60,000 bases of DNA from NCBI GenBank assembly GCA_903813345.2, contig CAIIXF020000004.1, forward strand, positions 1,468,513 to 1,528,512. Reading direction: 5' to 3'. Each line of letters begins with the position of its first letter. Position 1 is the first letter of the stretch. The notes beneath the pieces were generated by a model that did not search any database, was not told the DNA's origin, and worked only from the letters and a program-made list of their open reading frames with translations. The position numbers were made by a program, and so were the translations under genes. This DNA comes from Owenia fusiformis (Eukaryota > Annelida > Polychaeta > Sabellida > Oweniidae). Positions 44,718-57,455 of the stretch are shown here, one piece after another.

Positions 44718-47062
44718 AAAAGGACAGCAATGACTTAAACATCAACCAATTTAAAAAGCAAAACGCATATCTTACCAAATTAATTACTGAATCAAAGAAC
44801 AACTATCAAGATAAACTTTGTAATAACTTGGATGAAGAAGCAGAAAGTGGCCTAAACTACTGGACAATTATAAAGAAACTTATAGGAACCAAGTTTTCTA
44901 CAGGCATTCCTCTTCTTGAGATAAATGATAAAATTATTGATGATGACTTTGGAAAAGCAAATGCTTTTTTAAATAAATTCATGACTAAGTTCCACAATAA
45001 TATAATTGATAAGTCATTGCCGCCCTGTCCTATGAAAACAAATGAATCTCTGACTTACATAAATATTTCTCGAAAAAATATAAATGATAACTTACGGAAC
45101 CTTAATTCATCTAAAAAAGGTGGAGAAGACAATATCACTAACAAAATGTTGAAACTTGTGGCTGACTCTATCGATGTCGAACTAGTTAAACTATATTCAC
45201 TATTTTCTTGGAGACTAATACATTTCCTGATTGCTGGAAACTGGGTTTTAATTGTTCCTATATATAAGAATAAAAATTAAAAAACAGACCCATCCAACTA
45301 CAGACCAATCTGCCTCCTCAATAATCTCTCAAAGCTTTTTGAATGAATAATTTATACAGCTATTTTTGACCATGTTTCCTCGAAGAACCTCATTTATGAA
45401 AATCAGTCCGGGTTCTTACCAGGACATGATACACAGAAGCAACTATTTTCTATTGTTAATATGTTAGCCGATAATTTTGACTCTAACCTAGCAACCCGTG
45501 GAATCTTTTTAGACGTGGAAGGTGCATTTGACGCAGTCCCACATTTTTTGTTACTCCATAAGATGAAATCTTATGGATTAGGCAACAATATTATAGAGTT
45601 ATTGACCTCATATATAACAGATAGGAAATTAAAAGTAAGGATCAATGATACTTATTCAGACATTTCATGTAATGCTGAAGCTGGTGCAAATATTCCTCAA
45701 AATCTTAAAAATCGAGACTCCAGATCCTATGAAATAAATAGTGGGGTTCCCCAAGGATCAATTCTTGGCCCCTCTTATTGTTGCTATATATTAATGACTT
45801 AGCAGACTCAGTTCATAATTGTAAACTTTTCTTATATGCTGATGATAGTTCCATTTTCTTGACAGTACCAAAGAATGAATCAGTTGAAGCAACAAATCAA
45901 AAAATTCAATCAGATATCAATGAAATGGCTAATTGGTCCACTAAATGGAAACTCAAATTTAAGGCATCTAAGAGTAAAGAGGTTATCTTTCAATCTAAAT
46001 ACACACGAAAAGTCAAGAAACAAATTCCAGTAACAATGAATAATGAGCAAATACCTCTTGTAAATAGCCCTAAACATTTAGGCATCATTTTAGTCAAACA
46101 CCTTAGCTTTGAAGAACACATTAACTCAGTGATTACTAGGTGTAATAAAATGTTAAATCCATTAAAAGCACTCAAATTTTCAGTAAGATCAAAACACTTA
46201 CAGACAATTTATATGGCATTCATTCTCCCACATCTCGAATATGGCAACATTAATTTTGACAGCGCAAATCTAAACCTCTTAGCAAGTTTAGATAGAGTCC
46301 AATATAGAGCGGGTCTTATTGTCAGTGGTTGCATCCAAGGGTCAAACTCTGAGAAGGTGATGGCATGTCTTGGATGGAGATCCTTATCCAACTGAAGAAA
46401 AGAAAAAAAAAGTTTTTATGTTTGACTTTGTAAATAATTATAAGATGCCTTCATATGTAACAAATGTTTTTGAACAGTATAAGAATCAGGTAAATCACCA
46501 AAAACTTCGACGTAGCAATGATTTTAAGATCCCATTCAAAGCATCTGCTAGACTTAGGAAGTTTACAGCTTTATCAAGTATTAAATTATGGGATAATTTA
46601 CCTGATGAATTGAAACAAGTACACTCACGCAACTCATTTAAGTATAAAATTAGAACATTTTTGAATGGGAAAAAGAAAGAATTCACAACCCCAAGATTAA
46701 ACCTATCCAGAGATAAAGAAATTGTCTTAAATAAAACGAGATGTGATCTCATTTTTAGGCAGCATCTTTTTACACATAACTTCAAAAATATTCCAAATGC
46801 CAAATGTAAATGTGGCCACTCTACTGAATCAACCAAACACCTATTGCTCCATTGCCCTCTTTTTAACATTCAAAGACTCAATTTTCACAGAGAACTAGGG
46901 GGACTGCCATCCTTTAATTTAAACTCTTTTAATAATAGAAAACAGGAAGACAGGGTAGACTTTCTACTTTTTGCAGATCCTTCTCTTGACACAATTACAA
47001 ATACAAAGACTATTGAATTAACAGCCGAATTTTTACACTCTATTGTCAAGGAAGTTAAATAG
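44714..47062 (+). pseudogene. CR1-like LINE reverse transcriptase, frameshifted
   Basis: Segments 44714-45280, 45461-45802, 45778-46395 and 46370-47062 lie in different frames. Between 45281 and 45460 similarity continues (SNYRPICLLNNLSKLFE) through an in-frame stop. Motifs: GIFLDVEGAFDAV, NSGVPQGSILGP, LFLYADDSSIFL, then a C-terminal CKCGHSTESTKHLLLHCP zinc-like element. Stops and frameshifts make it inactive in cis. Confidence 0.88.
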
Positions 47063-47389
47063 TCCAATATCCATTAATATGTACATATATCTCTGACCTG
47101 TCTTCACGTTTTCACGATTATTTTCATGTTCATAAATATGTTTTATATCTATCATTTTTTTACATTGTGACCTATTTTAACCTATATTGTAACTACTTTA
47201 ACAGGGCCAATAATGCTTCGGCGTAGGCCTTGTATCTGTTTGTATGATGTATTATGAAATAAAGGAAATATAAAAATTAAAAAAAAATTAAAATTAAATA
47301 ATTCCAAAATATTTTGATAAAGGAAAATAATTAATATTTGAACATTAACACTTGACGAACTCTGCTGTGTTATCAAATGAGAACTCCCG

Positions 47390-49262
47390 GTTATCAAACT
47401 TATGGAGGGGAGTGTATTGCCAAACTTAAGGAGGGGAGTGTATTGCCAAACTTATGGAGGGGAGTGTATTGCCAAACTTAAGGAGGGGAGTGTATTGCCA
47501 AACTTAAGGAGTGGGTGTATTGCCAAACTTATGGAGGGGAGTGTATTGTCAAACTAATGGAGGGGAGTGTATTGTAAAACTTATGGAGGGGAGTGTATTA
47601 CCAAACTTATGGAGGGTAGAGTATTGCCAAACTTATGGAGGGGGGTGTATTACCAAACTTATGGAGGGGAGTGTATTGCCAAACTTATGGAGGGGAGTGT
47701 ATTGCCAAACTTAAGGAGTGGGTGCATTGCCAATCTTATGGAGGGGAGTGTATTGTCAAACTAATGGAGGGGAGTGTATTGTCAAACTTATGGAGGGGAG
47801 TGTATTACCAAACTTATGGAGGGTAGAGTATTGCCAAACTTATGGAGGGGGGTGTATTGTCAAACTTATTGAGGGGGTGTATTTCCAAACTTATGGAGGG
47901 GAATGTATTGCCAAACTTATGGAGGGGAGTGTATGACCAAACTTATGGAGGGGAGTGTATTGCCAAACTTATGGAGGGGAGTGTATTGCCAAACTTATGG
48001 AGGGGAGTGTATTGTCAAACTAATGGAGGGGAGTGTATTGTCAAACCTATGGAGGGGAGTGTATTACCAAACTTATGGAGGGGGTGTATTGTCAAACTTA
48101 TGGAGGGTAGTGTATTGCCTAACTTCTGAGGGGAGTGTATTGTCAAATTTATGGAGGGGAATGTATTGTCAAACTTATGGAGGGGAGTGTATTGCAAAAC
48201 TTATGGGGGGGAGTGTATTGCCAAACTTATGGAGGGGAGTGTATTGTCAAACTTACGGAGGGGAGTGTATTACCAAACTTATGGAGGGGAGTGTATTGCC
48301 AAACTTATGGAGGGGAGTGTATTGTCAAACTTAAGGAGGGGAGTGTATTGCCAAACTTATGGAGGGGAGTGTATTGTCGAACTAATGGAGGGGAGTGTAT
48401 TGTCAAACTTATGGAGGGGAGTGTATTACCAAATTTATGGAGAGTAGAGTATTGTCAAACTTATGGAGGGGGGTGTATTGTCAAAGTTATGGAGGGGGTG
48501 TATTTCCAAACTTATGGAGGGGAATGTATTGCCAAACTTATGGAGGGAGTGTATTGTCAAACTTACGGAGGGGAGTGTATTGCCAAACTTTTGGAGGGAA
48601 GTGTATTGGCAAACTTATTGAGGAAAGTGTATTGTCAAACTTACGGAGGGGAGTGTATTACCAAACTTATGGAGGGGAGAGTATTGCCAAACTTATAAAG
48701 GAAAGTATATTGCCAAACTTATGGAGGGAAGTGTCAAACTTATGGAGGGGGTGTATTTCCAAACTTATGGAGGGAGTGTATTGCCAAACTTATGGAGGGA
48801 GTGTATTGCCAAACTTATGGAGGGGAGTGTATTGCCAAACTTATGGAGGGGAGTGTATTGCCAAACTTATGGCGGGGAGTGTATTGTCAAACTTACGGAG
48901 GGGAGTGTATTGCCAAACTTATTGAGGGGAGTGTATTGCCAAACTTATGGAGGGGAGTGTGTTGTCAAACTTACGGAGGGGGGTGTATTACCAAACTTAT
49001 GGAGGGAAGTGTATTGCCAAACTTATGGAAGGGAGTGTATTGTCAAACTTACGGAGGGGAGTGTATTGCCAAACTTATGGAGGGGAGTGTATTGTCAAAC
49101 CTACGGAGGGGAGTGTATTGCGAAACTTTTGGAGGGAAGTGTATTGCCAAACTTATGGAGGGGAGTGTACTGTCAAACTTACGGAGGGGAGTGTATTACC
49201 AAACTTATGGAGGGGAGTGCATTGCCAAAGTTATAAAGGGAAGTGTATTGCCAAACTTATGG
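47390..49262 (+). repeat. 26-bp satellite array, block 1 (~70 copies)
   Basis: The monomer is aacttatggaggggagtg plus tattgcca, 26 bp, repeated head to tail for 1.87 kb with scattered substitutions (atgg/aagg/acgg; gcc/gtc/acc) and a few 1-2 bp losses. All three plus-strand frames are open for long runs because the monomer lacks plus-strand stops. They read as a 26-residue period such as MEGSVLPNLWRGVYCQTYGG. Not thought to be a gene. Confidence 0.97.
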
Positions 49263-49309
49263 AGGACAAACATCAGAGGAAAACAAAGCCATGGAGTACA
49301 TAAAGTACA

Positions 49310-50850
49310 TTATAAAAACAGAAACAATGAAATTCTCAAGAGAGAAGAAAAAAGGACAGACGCCTGCTAATCAAAAACCTGCAAGAATTGCAAAGAAAGA
49401 TAGATGATAGCCCACAAAACTCAAAACAAGAGCTGACAAGAGAAAGAAACACAATCCAAGAAGAATTGGACCAGATAAAAGAAGAGAAGGCAAAAGGAGC
49501 CATACTGAGGTCAAAAGTAAGATGGAACGAAGAAGGAGAACGGCAAAGTAACTACTTCCTAAAATTAGAGAAAGGAAACTATGCTAATAAAACCATGACA
49601 AAGTTAATGACAGAAGAGAACAAAACAATAACAAGCCAAAAGGATATAGCTACGGAGCAAGTGAAATTTTATAAAAAAAACTGTATACTTCACAAAAACC
49701 TAACTTCACTGAGGACGCCAGAAATAAGTTCTTTCCCAAGGAAAAATCAATTAAATCTCTAGATATAGACATGAAAAACAAATGTGAAGGGAGAATAACA
49801 GAAATAGAGATAAAGGTCCAAATCAAAAATCTCAAAAGAAATAATTCACCGGGGTCAGATGGCCTCACAAATGAATTTTACAAAGCCCTGGTAGATGAAG
49901 TAATAACATTACTTGTGAACAGCTTAAATACAGCATATCAAAACGGGGAATTATCAAACGAACAAAGAAGAGGTATCATAACCCTCCTTCCAAAGAAGGA
50001 CAGAGATCATAAACAGCAAGGCCAATCTCCTTACTAAACTCCGACTACAAAATAGCCACAAAATGTATAGCAGAAAGGATCAAGCAAACTTTAAAACACA
50101 TCATACAAGAAGACCAATCTGGGTTTATAAAAGGACGATACATAGAGGAAAACATCCGCTTAATCATAGACACAATGGAACACCTAAAGAAGACAAACCA
50201 ACCTGGGATACTAGCTTTCATTGACTTTGAAAATGCCTTCGATACTCTAGAATGGTCCTTTATAGAAAAAACACTTTCATACTTTGGATTTGGCCCCTCA
50301 ATAATAAAATGGATTCAAACTTTTTACAAATCAATAGAAAGTTGCATCATGAACAATGGCTACTCATCAAACTACTTTTCTTTAGAAAGAGGAATGAGGC
50401 AAGGGTGCCCACTTAGCCCTTACCTTTTCATAATTTGTGTGGAAATTCTAGGAACAAATATATTTGCGTTAACAAGGAAATAGAAGGAGTGAACATACCA
50501 GGAGAACAAGCAAAGATATCGCAATATGCGGATGACACATGCCTCTTGCTAAAAAACACCCAATCACTAAAAAAAGCACTAGATATCTTTAAAACATTCG
50601 GAGCTTGTTCCGGACTTAACATCAATGTCACCAAAACAGAAATAGCAACAATTGGAAGCAAAGTAGAATCTTGCCATCAAGAGAGATGAAATAAATGTTC
50701 TGGGAATTACTATACCGCTTGGCGGGAGAGATATTAACGATCTAAATTTTCCAAAAGCCATTCTGAGAATAAATAACATTATAAAAAGTTGGACCCCAAG
50801 GAACATAACCATTATAGGAAAGATAGCTGTTACAAAGGCCCTGCTTATTG
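49310..50850 (+). pseudogene. L1-like reverse transcriptase, 5' part
   Basis: Three frames carry it: RSKVRWNEEGERQSNYFLKL, NNSPGSDGLTNEFYKAL, FIDFENAFDTLEW, GMRQGCPLSPYLF, and then QYADDTCLLL after a shift near 50440. Other shifts are at about 49680 (A run) and 50010-50035. The PGSDG, RQGCPLSP and YADD sequences fit the L1/Tx1 group. Ends at TKALLI where the CACTA-like element begins. Confidence 0.85.
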
Positions 50851-53547
50851 CACTTGGTGAAATCAATAAAATAATATATAAAAAGATGTTTTATTTTCGG
50901 ATATTTGTGTAAAAAGATGCGTAATAATACAGTATTTCCATTCAGTATTGTAATTATTATATTACATTATGAAGGAAAAAAATATAATCAGCAAAATATA
51001 CTCTATTATATAGAGATTAATATAATATAATTAGAAATAAGCGAGATCCAAATATGATGATTGCAGTTTATTTAGAATTTTTTTCTATTCTAAAAAATAT
51101 TATTTTCTTGTATTTTCCAATCTGAACAGAATATATCAAATTATATTGTATTATTTGGGTTCTAAAAAATATTATACGCGATTATTCTCGCCCAACTTGA
51201 TGTACAATCCATCTCGTTAATTACTTAACCAAACAAAACAAAGAATGCACAGCATGGCAGTTAATAGGATTAACCGTTCTACTGGCCTTCTCATCTCCAT
51301 TACTTACAAATGTCACACATACATTTTATTTTGATTGTTCTATTTCTATTTGAATCATATTTACAAAATAAATATTTAGAAGAAATTAATAAATTTAATT
51401 TGATTAAAATTAATGTTAACAATGGAGTAAACATGTGAAGAAAAGTCATCAATTAAAAATCAAAAAATTAACTTTCCGATGAATTAATCAATTCAATCCA
51501 AATTTTAACGCAATGTTAATCATAGAAAGAGGGACACTATACCATCAAATAAATATGAAAAACTTAATTTGCAAATTATTATTTTTTGTGGAAATTAGAA
51601 GAATCAGTTCTAGATATTAATCCATTAACTCTAACAAACGGATTAGTTATCAGTGAACAAAACTCATTTCATAGAAATTGAAAAAACTTAGGGATTAAGG
51701 TATTACTTATATTGCTTTGACATCAATACATGTATGTGAATGGTGAAAATCTGCATGATTTTGAAAGAATTGTTGGCCAAGGGGAGGGGATCGTTACTCG
51801 ATAGGTACGGGCCTGTATAAAAATGTGTAATGTACTTGTATTTAACTGAAAAATTGAGCAGTTCTGTGTCAAGACTATTTTTGTGGTTGGCAAAGTGAAT
51901 ACAGGTGGTTGTTTGTGTCTCACTCTGTATAAGAGGGGGCCTTAAATGTTGTTTGTTGTAAATTTAATGTGGCAGAGAAACAATGGAGTGGAAACCCATT
52001 GATTAAAACTTATCTTTCCGTTGAGTCAATCAATTAAATCCAAATTTTAACACAATGTTAATCATAACATAAGGGGCATTATACAATCAAATAAATATGA
52101 AAACCTTAATTTTCAAATATTTTTTTTGTGGAACTCAGAACTGTTGGCTGTAGGAAGTTAATCCATTGCCTCCAACAAACGGATTAGTTGTCAGTGTTAA
52201 TGGAGCTCATATTAAAGAAATTAAATAATTAGGGATTAACATTTTACTTATCATATTGCTCTGACATGCTGTATGTAAATATATTATTTACATCAGTTTG
52301 TTCTACCATGCACCAATTTGCTCAAAGCGTAATCATTGTGTCTGTGTGATAGAGGGCTTTAAGTCTTGTTTGTTGTAATTAATTTGACAGAGAAACTATT
52401 GATTTAAATTGTGAGAAAACCAAATGGAGTAAAAATGTGAGGAAAGCCATTGATTAAAAATTAACTTTCCATTGAGTCAATCAATTAAATCCAAATTTTA
52501 ACACAATGTTAATTATAACATAAGGGACATTATACGATCAAATAAATATGAAAAACTAAATTTGCAAATTATTTTTTGGTTGAAATTAAAACCATCGGCT
52601 GTAGAAATTAATCCATTAACTCTAACAAACAGATTATTTATCGGTGTGAACAAAACTCAAATCATAGAAATTGAATAATTAGGGATTAAAGTTTGACTTA
52701 TTATATTGCTCTGGAATGTCAATACATGTATGTGAATGTTGAAAAACTATATGAATTTGAAAGAATCGTTGGCCACGGGGAGGGGGGTCCTTAAGTATGG
52801 TTCTGTATAAAATGCGTAATGTGTTTATTAATTATTGAGCAGTTCTGTGTCATGACTGTTTTTTATTGGCAAAGTGAATACAGGTGGTTGTTTGTATCTG
52901 TGTAAGAGGGGGATTTAAGAGTTGTTTGCCAAAAACCTAATGTGACAGAGAAACAATGGAATAAAAATGTGAGGAAAACCAATTAATTAAAAATTCAAAA
53001 ATTAACTTTACAATGAATTAATTGATTGAATCAAAAATCTAACACAATGTTAATCATAACATGAGGGACATTATACAATGAAATATATATGTAAAAACTT
53101 ATTCTGCAAATTATTTTTGTAGAATTTTTTAGAGCCATCAGCTGTAGAGATTAATCCATTAACCATAACAAACGGATTAATTTCTTAAGTATAAGTATGA
53201 ATGAAACTCATTTCATAGGAATTGAGTAATTAGGGATTAACGGCTCGAAAATAAACGCGTATAATCGGTTTTTGATTGCAGATGCCAACATATTATTTGC
53301 TCCTGACAAAAATATTATTCTATATTATATGGTATTATATGTTGTTCCCTTTAAATAATACACGAATAATATTATTAAATCAAAAATAATTCTTCAAAAT
53401 TCGTATTATATTTTTTTCCGCTATAATACAAAAAATAACTGCCTATTATACTGGAAAAAATATTCTCTATGATTCTCTCTTAATGCAACTTATTTTGCAG
53501 TATATTAAACATTTTATTCTATATTATTTTTACATTTTTACCAAGTG
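50851..53547. mobile_element. Non-autonomous TIR element with CACTA-like ends
   Basis: 2697 bp. The left end is CACTTGGTGAAATCAATAAA and the right end is the complement-type tttttaccaagtg, with about 300 bp of AT-rich, loosely paired arms behind them (inner pair attatacgcgattattctcg at 51171 and its relative at 53245). It is flanked by TTG on both sides (50848-50850, 53548-53550). Removing the element and one TTG rejoins the LINE frame exactly. CACT ends with a 3-bp duplication fit EnSpm/CACTA, though the fifth base is T. No transposase ORF. Confidence 0.8.
51400..53240 (+). repeat. Four ~0.5-kb direct repeats inside the CACTA-like element
   Basis: Units start near 51420, 51973, 52428 and 52944, each with an acaatggagtaaaaatgtga-like opening, aatccaaattttaacacaat, ttaatccattaac and aattagggattaa in order. 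Spacing 455-553 bp. Copies differ by many substitutions, so the array is old. No ORF. Confidence 0.8.
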
Positions 53548-53550
53548 TTG

Positions 53551-54179
53551 CACAGATTACATACATGTCCTCCATACTCAACCCACCAGAAAACACTATC
53601 AAGGAAATTGAAGATATCCTCTTTAAATTCATTTGGAGCAATAAACCAGACAAAATTAAAAGAAGGGTCCTTATGAACTCATATGAAGAGGAAGGCCTTG
53701 AAATGATTCATATTAAAACATATATACGCAACTTAAACCTTAAATGGATCAAGAAACTAATGGATGAAAACTGTAAAGGGAAATCGAAAAACATATGGAA
53801 AAATTATATCAAGAACTTAAATGATGTAAAAATATGGGAGTATAATCTCAAAGAAGACAACAAAGAGATAAATAGGCTCCAACTGAATTCCTTTATACAC
53901 TGCTACAAAAACTGGTGTAACCTAAAGTTTGAATCAACAAGACAAATAAAATGCCCCAAAGAATCCAACATATGGAACAATGACTGTATGAAATCAGGTG
54001 GACAGGTGATGAATTTCAAAACATGGCAAGAACATGGTATTCACACCATTCAAGATATATTCGATAAAGATAAACCAATGTCAAGAGAACAGATCATCAG
54101 AAAGTACAACTTTCAAACCATATGTTTTCTGGATGTCATAAAAGTGACATCAGCAATACCAAAAGAATGGAAAGATTGA
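53551..54179 (+). pseudogene. L1-like reverse transcriptase, 3' part
   Basis: Open from the element junction: AQITYMSSILNPPENTIKEI, FKFIWSNKPDKIKRR, IHIKTYIRNLNLKWIKKL, matching the C-terminal region of L1-type ORF2. Stop at 54177. Beyond it, related sequence runs on in other frames to the satellite border. Confidence 0.8.
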
Positions 54180-54432
54180 ATGAAGAACAAAAGTACACAA
54201 GACCCGGAGCCAAGCATTAAGGAATGGTTCACAAAGTCACCAAACAAGATGACATACAAATACCTACTAAAAAAGAACAATATACAAAACCCAGCAATAA
54301 CGAAACAAGAGAAGTGGGAAGAATAGCTACAAAACCGGAATATAACCTGGAAAAAAATATACCTAAACACAAGGAAACTAACAGTTAACATCAGACATAT
54401 TTGTTTCCAATACAAGCTCATATCGAGAATCA

Positions 54433-55247
54433 TATGAAGGGGAGTGTATTGCCAAACTTATGGAGGGGAGTGTATTGCCAAACTTATTGAGGGGGGTTTA
54501 TTGTCAAACTTATTGAGGGGAGTGTATTGTCAAACTTATGGAGGGAAGAGTATTGTCGAACTAATGGAGAGGAGTGTATTGCCAAACTTATGGAGGGGGG
54601 GGGTGTATTGCCAAACTTTTGAAGGGGAGTGTATTGTCAAACTTATGGATCCCGGAGGGGGAGTGTATTGCCAAACTTAAGGAGGGAAGAGTATTGTCGA
54701 ACTAATGGAGGGGGTGTATTGCCAAGCTTAAGGAGGGGATTGTATTGTCAAACTTATGGAGGGGAGTGTATTGCAAAACTTATGGAGGGAAGGGTATTGT
54801 CAAACTCATGGAGGGGGAGTGTATTGCCAAACTTAAGGAGGGAAGTTTATTGTCAAACTTATCGAGGGGAGTGTATTGCAAAACTTATTGAGGGAAGAGT
54901 ATTGTCGAACTAATGGAGGGGTTGTATTTTCAAACTTATGGAGGGGAATTATTGCCAAACGTATGGAGGGGGGTGTATTGCCAAACTAATGGAGGGGAGT
55001 GTATTGCAAAACTTAAGAAGGGGAGTGTATTGCCAAACTTAAGGAGGGGAGTGTATTGCCAGACTTATGGAGGGGATGTATTGCCAAACTTATGAAGGAG
55101 AGTGTATTGTCAAACTAATGGAGGGGAGTGTATTGCCAAACTTATGGAGGGGAGTTTATTGCCAAACTTATGGAGGGGAGTGTATTGCCAAATTTATGGA
55201 GGGGAGTGTATTGCCAAACTTATGGAAGGGAATGTATTGCCAAACCA
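54433..55247 (+). repeat. 26-bp satellite array, block 2 (~31 copies)
   Basis: Same monomer and orientation as block 1, somewhat more varied, including variants with agg runs and a tatggatcccggaggggg disruption at 54633. Confidence 0.96.
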
Positions 55248-55441
55248 GATCGCCCAAAAGCACCAAGCCCATGGTATTATATGTATTACAATGGCTAAAA
55301 CTTGGTCCAGACCCGACTTTGGCCAAAGGAATAATTATTCAACCAACCATTTGACATATCATCGAAAGAAGAGAAACATAGCTCCACGGTACCCTTACCC
55401 GATACATTGATTTATTTGTTTGTCGCGTTTGCTTTGCGATG
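55248..55441. other. Short non-coding gap
   Basis: Between the satellite and a mariner remnant. Nothing recognised. Confidence 0.4.
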
Positions 55442-55443
55442 TA

Positions 55444-56449
55444 CCAGGTCGTCCAATAAGTTCACGGAAAGATGGTCTCATTTCAGAGGTTTCAAATGTT
55501 TTGTCAGGAAATTGTCAAATCACATCACAATATCTGGTTATTGATTTTTTAAATATCAGCATCTGTGATGTGATTGGTCAAAAACAATGGTTACTATGAT
55601 AAATTGACGTTTGGGTACACGGGACACTTTCACACTATTCAATAAAGAAAACAACAAAATAGTATGAGTAAATCACATTCATTTCCTCTTTCATCTGCTT
55701 TCATGTACACATGATATTACTTCTCATGTACTATCCCATAAAGTGTCCAACGTGTTCTCCCTTGTGTTCAATGCAGTTGCTGGTGTTCAACATATTGTTG
55801 AAACTCTGTTCTGAAGTCATGAGGAACACGTGTTTGAAGGACCATTTGGACTTCTATTGAAGTTCTTGTACGTTGTATTGTTCCTTGTCGAAAATGTCGT
55901 AACTCATCCTTCATCCTGTTCGAAACAGCAAAATCAAGGATCACCCCATCATAGTATCTTTACCATACACATCCCAAATATGATTCATCATTTTCTGTTT
56001 GGTCTGCTCTCCAAGGAAACCGGCAGAATCTAACATGCAGCTCTGATCTTTGAAAACTTGTTCTTTTGAATTTGAGCCATCTTGGAATCTCTCAGGTGCG
56101 ACTTTGATTGATGATGTTATCAGAGCATTCACGTGTTATGTAAAAGTTACTAAAGATGCGATTGAGTTGTCATTTAGTTGTTCTACATTAACCATTTGAA
56201 ATTTTAATGAGAACAAATAAAATACATGAGTCAATTAAGGCTTCATTTGCACTCATTGGAAATTGAGTGACGTAAAGTGCCCCGCCTGGCTAAAAGTCAG
56301 GTTACCATATAGTAACCGTCAATTTTGACCAATCAAATAAGAGATGCTGATATTTTACAAATAAATAACCAGATTTTTTATGGATGCTACGTGAAAATTA
56401 AAACCCTTTGAAATGAGAGTATTTTCCGCGAACTTATTGAACGACTTGC
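55444..56449 (-). mobile_element. Mariner-family transposon remnant, second copy
   Basis: The left end CCAGGTCGTCCAATAAGTTC and right end gaacttattgaacgacttgc pair, each bordered by TA. Inner arms also pair (agcatctgtgatgtgattgg with its near-complement). The minus strand at about 55770-55950 reads LDFAVSNRMKDELRHF, then FRTEFQQYVEHQQLH, the C-terminal end of a mariner transposase. The body is too short (1 kb) and the frames too broken for an active enzyme. Confidence 0.8.
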
Positions 56450-56451
56450 TA

Positions 56452-57455
56452 TATGCATTATCGCCAAATGAAAAAATTGACGTTTTTGACAAGAGAAATG
56501 GTTATATCACTGCTTATTCTTGGTCAATGTCATGGATTAAAAACGCTTGTGTAAGTTGAACAGCTGTTACGTTCCCAGACTTGTTTAAAATATCACATTG
56601 GCTATATTCATTCCACTGTTCCACACTAAAATGTTTATGAAGTCTTTCATATTCTTTCATGGCTTTAAAGATTTGAATTTGTACTACACACGTAGTACCT
56701 TAATTTCTGAAGGATCACATTATTTGCCACTCTAGTTTGTGTTTAAAGCAGGATTGTTATAATGTTTTTTGGTTGAGCGGGTACGACAGACGCTTGGAAC
56801 TTGCTCCTTGGACTTATTGTCACGGAATCCGTTATGTCCGATTTTGATAAATGTGGATACCCGATCACAATAACACCTAAATGAATCATTGTCAGTTTGT
56901 AAAACCGAAACTTTGATTATATTCGTTCATGTGATTGATTCATTCACAAAGAAACAAAATGACGAAAATGTTGGTGCATTTATCGATTATCTGATTTGTG
57001 TTCAAAGCACCGTTGAATAAGTTCTTACGGCATGCGTAAACACGAACGTCACATTTTTAGCTGATAGCTATTTATATTGCAATTGAAGAATATAAAATTC
57101 CATTCCGCATTCCTGTGGCTTTGAAAGACGCATCGTTTAATTGGTATCAGGCAAACAAACGCAAGGATAGACAAAAAAGGTTAGCAATTTTGATTTGGCA
57201 TTTTTTAATTATTTTTTAATGTTGTAGTTTTTAAATTTTTCTATTGATTAGATTTCTCAAAGACTTGTACTTTATTATGCATGGATCATGTTGAGCATAT
57301 AAATTTGAAATCTAAGGTTAAACTCGAGCATATGATTATTAGATGTTTTAGTGGATAATACTTTAATGAAATTGAATGGTTAAACGATTTTGCCATAGAC
57401 TTTTTTAGAAAAATTAAATCAACTAACTATATTTGAAAGTAACATTTCCAAAGAA
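56452..57455. other. Non-coding, nothing recognised
   Basis: AT-rich. The short stretch gcaaacaaacgcaaggatag near 57150 could be a 5' UTR, but there is no supporting structure. Confidence 0.4.

Larger units (their letters stand above)
40986..47300 (+). mobile_element. CR1-like LINE, decayed, with an internal foldback insert
   Basis: ORF1-type coding (41002-41535), then a 2-kb spacer with a foldback element, an endonuclease ORF with an N-terminal 2A motif (43557-44717), a broken reverse transcriptase (44714-47062), and a 3' end with aataaagg and an A-rich tail near 47258-47300. ORF1 and ORF2 could come from two elements; their spacing is long for one. The 5' limit is uncertain. Confidence 0.75.
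49263..54432 (+). mobile_element. L1-like LINE fragment inserted in the satellite
   Basis: Truncated at both ends. It begins in the linker after the endonuclease and ends in the C-terminal region, with no poly-A. The satellite register resumes cleanly after it: block 1 ends cttatggag and block 2 opens catatgaagggg, leaving an apparent 7-bp duplication (TATGGAG/TATGAAG). A 2.7-kb element interrupts it at 50851-53547. Confidence 0.82.

Noticed and set aside
47390-49262. CRISPR-like direct repeats
   Set aside because: Repeats are contiguous with no unique spacers, and the genome is eukaryotic.
47511-49370. Many overlapping ORFs of 60-190 codons with MEGSVLPNLWRGVYCQTYGG-type repeats
   Set aside because: They are the 26-bp satellite read in all three plus frames. 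No start context, no unique sequence and no domain.
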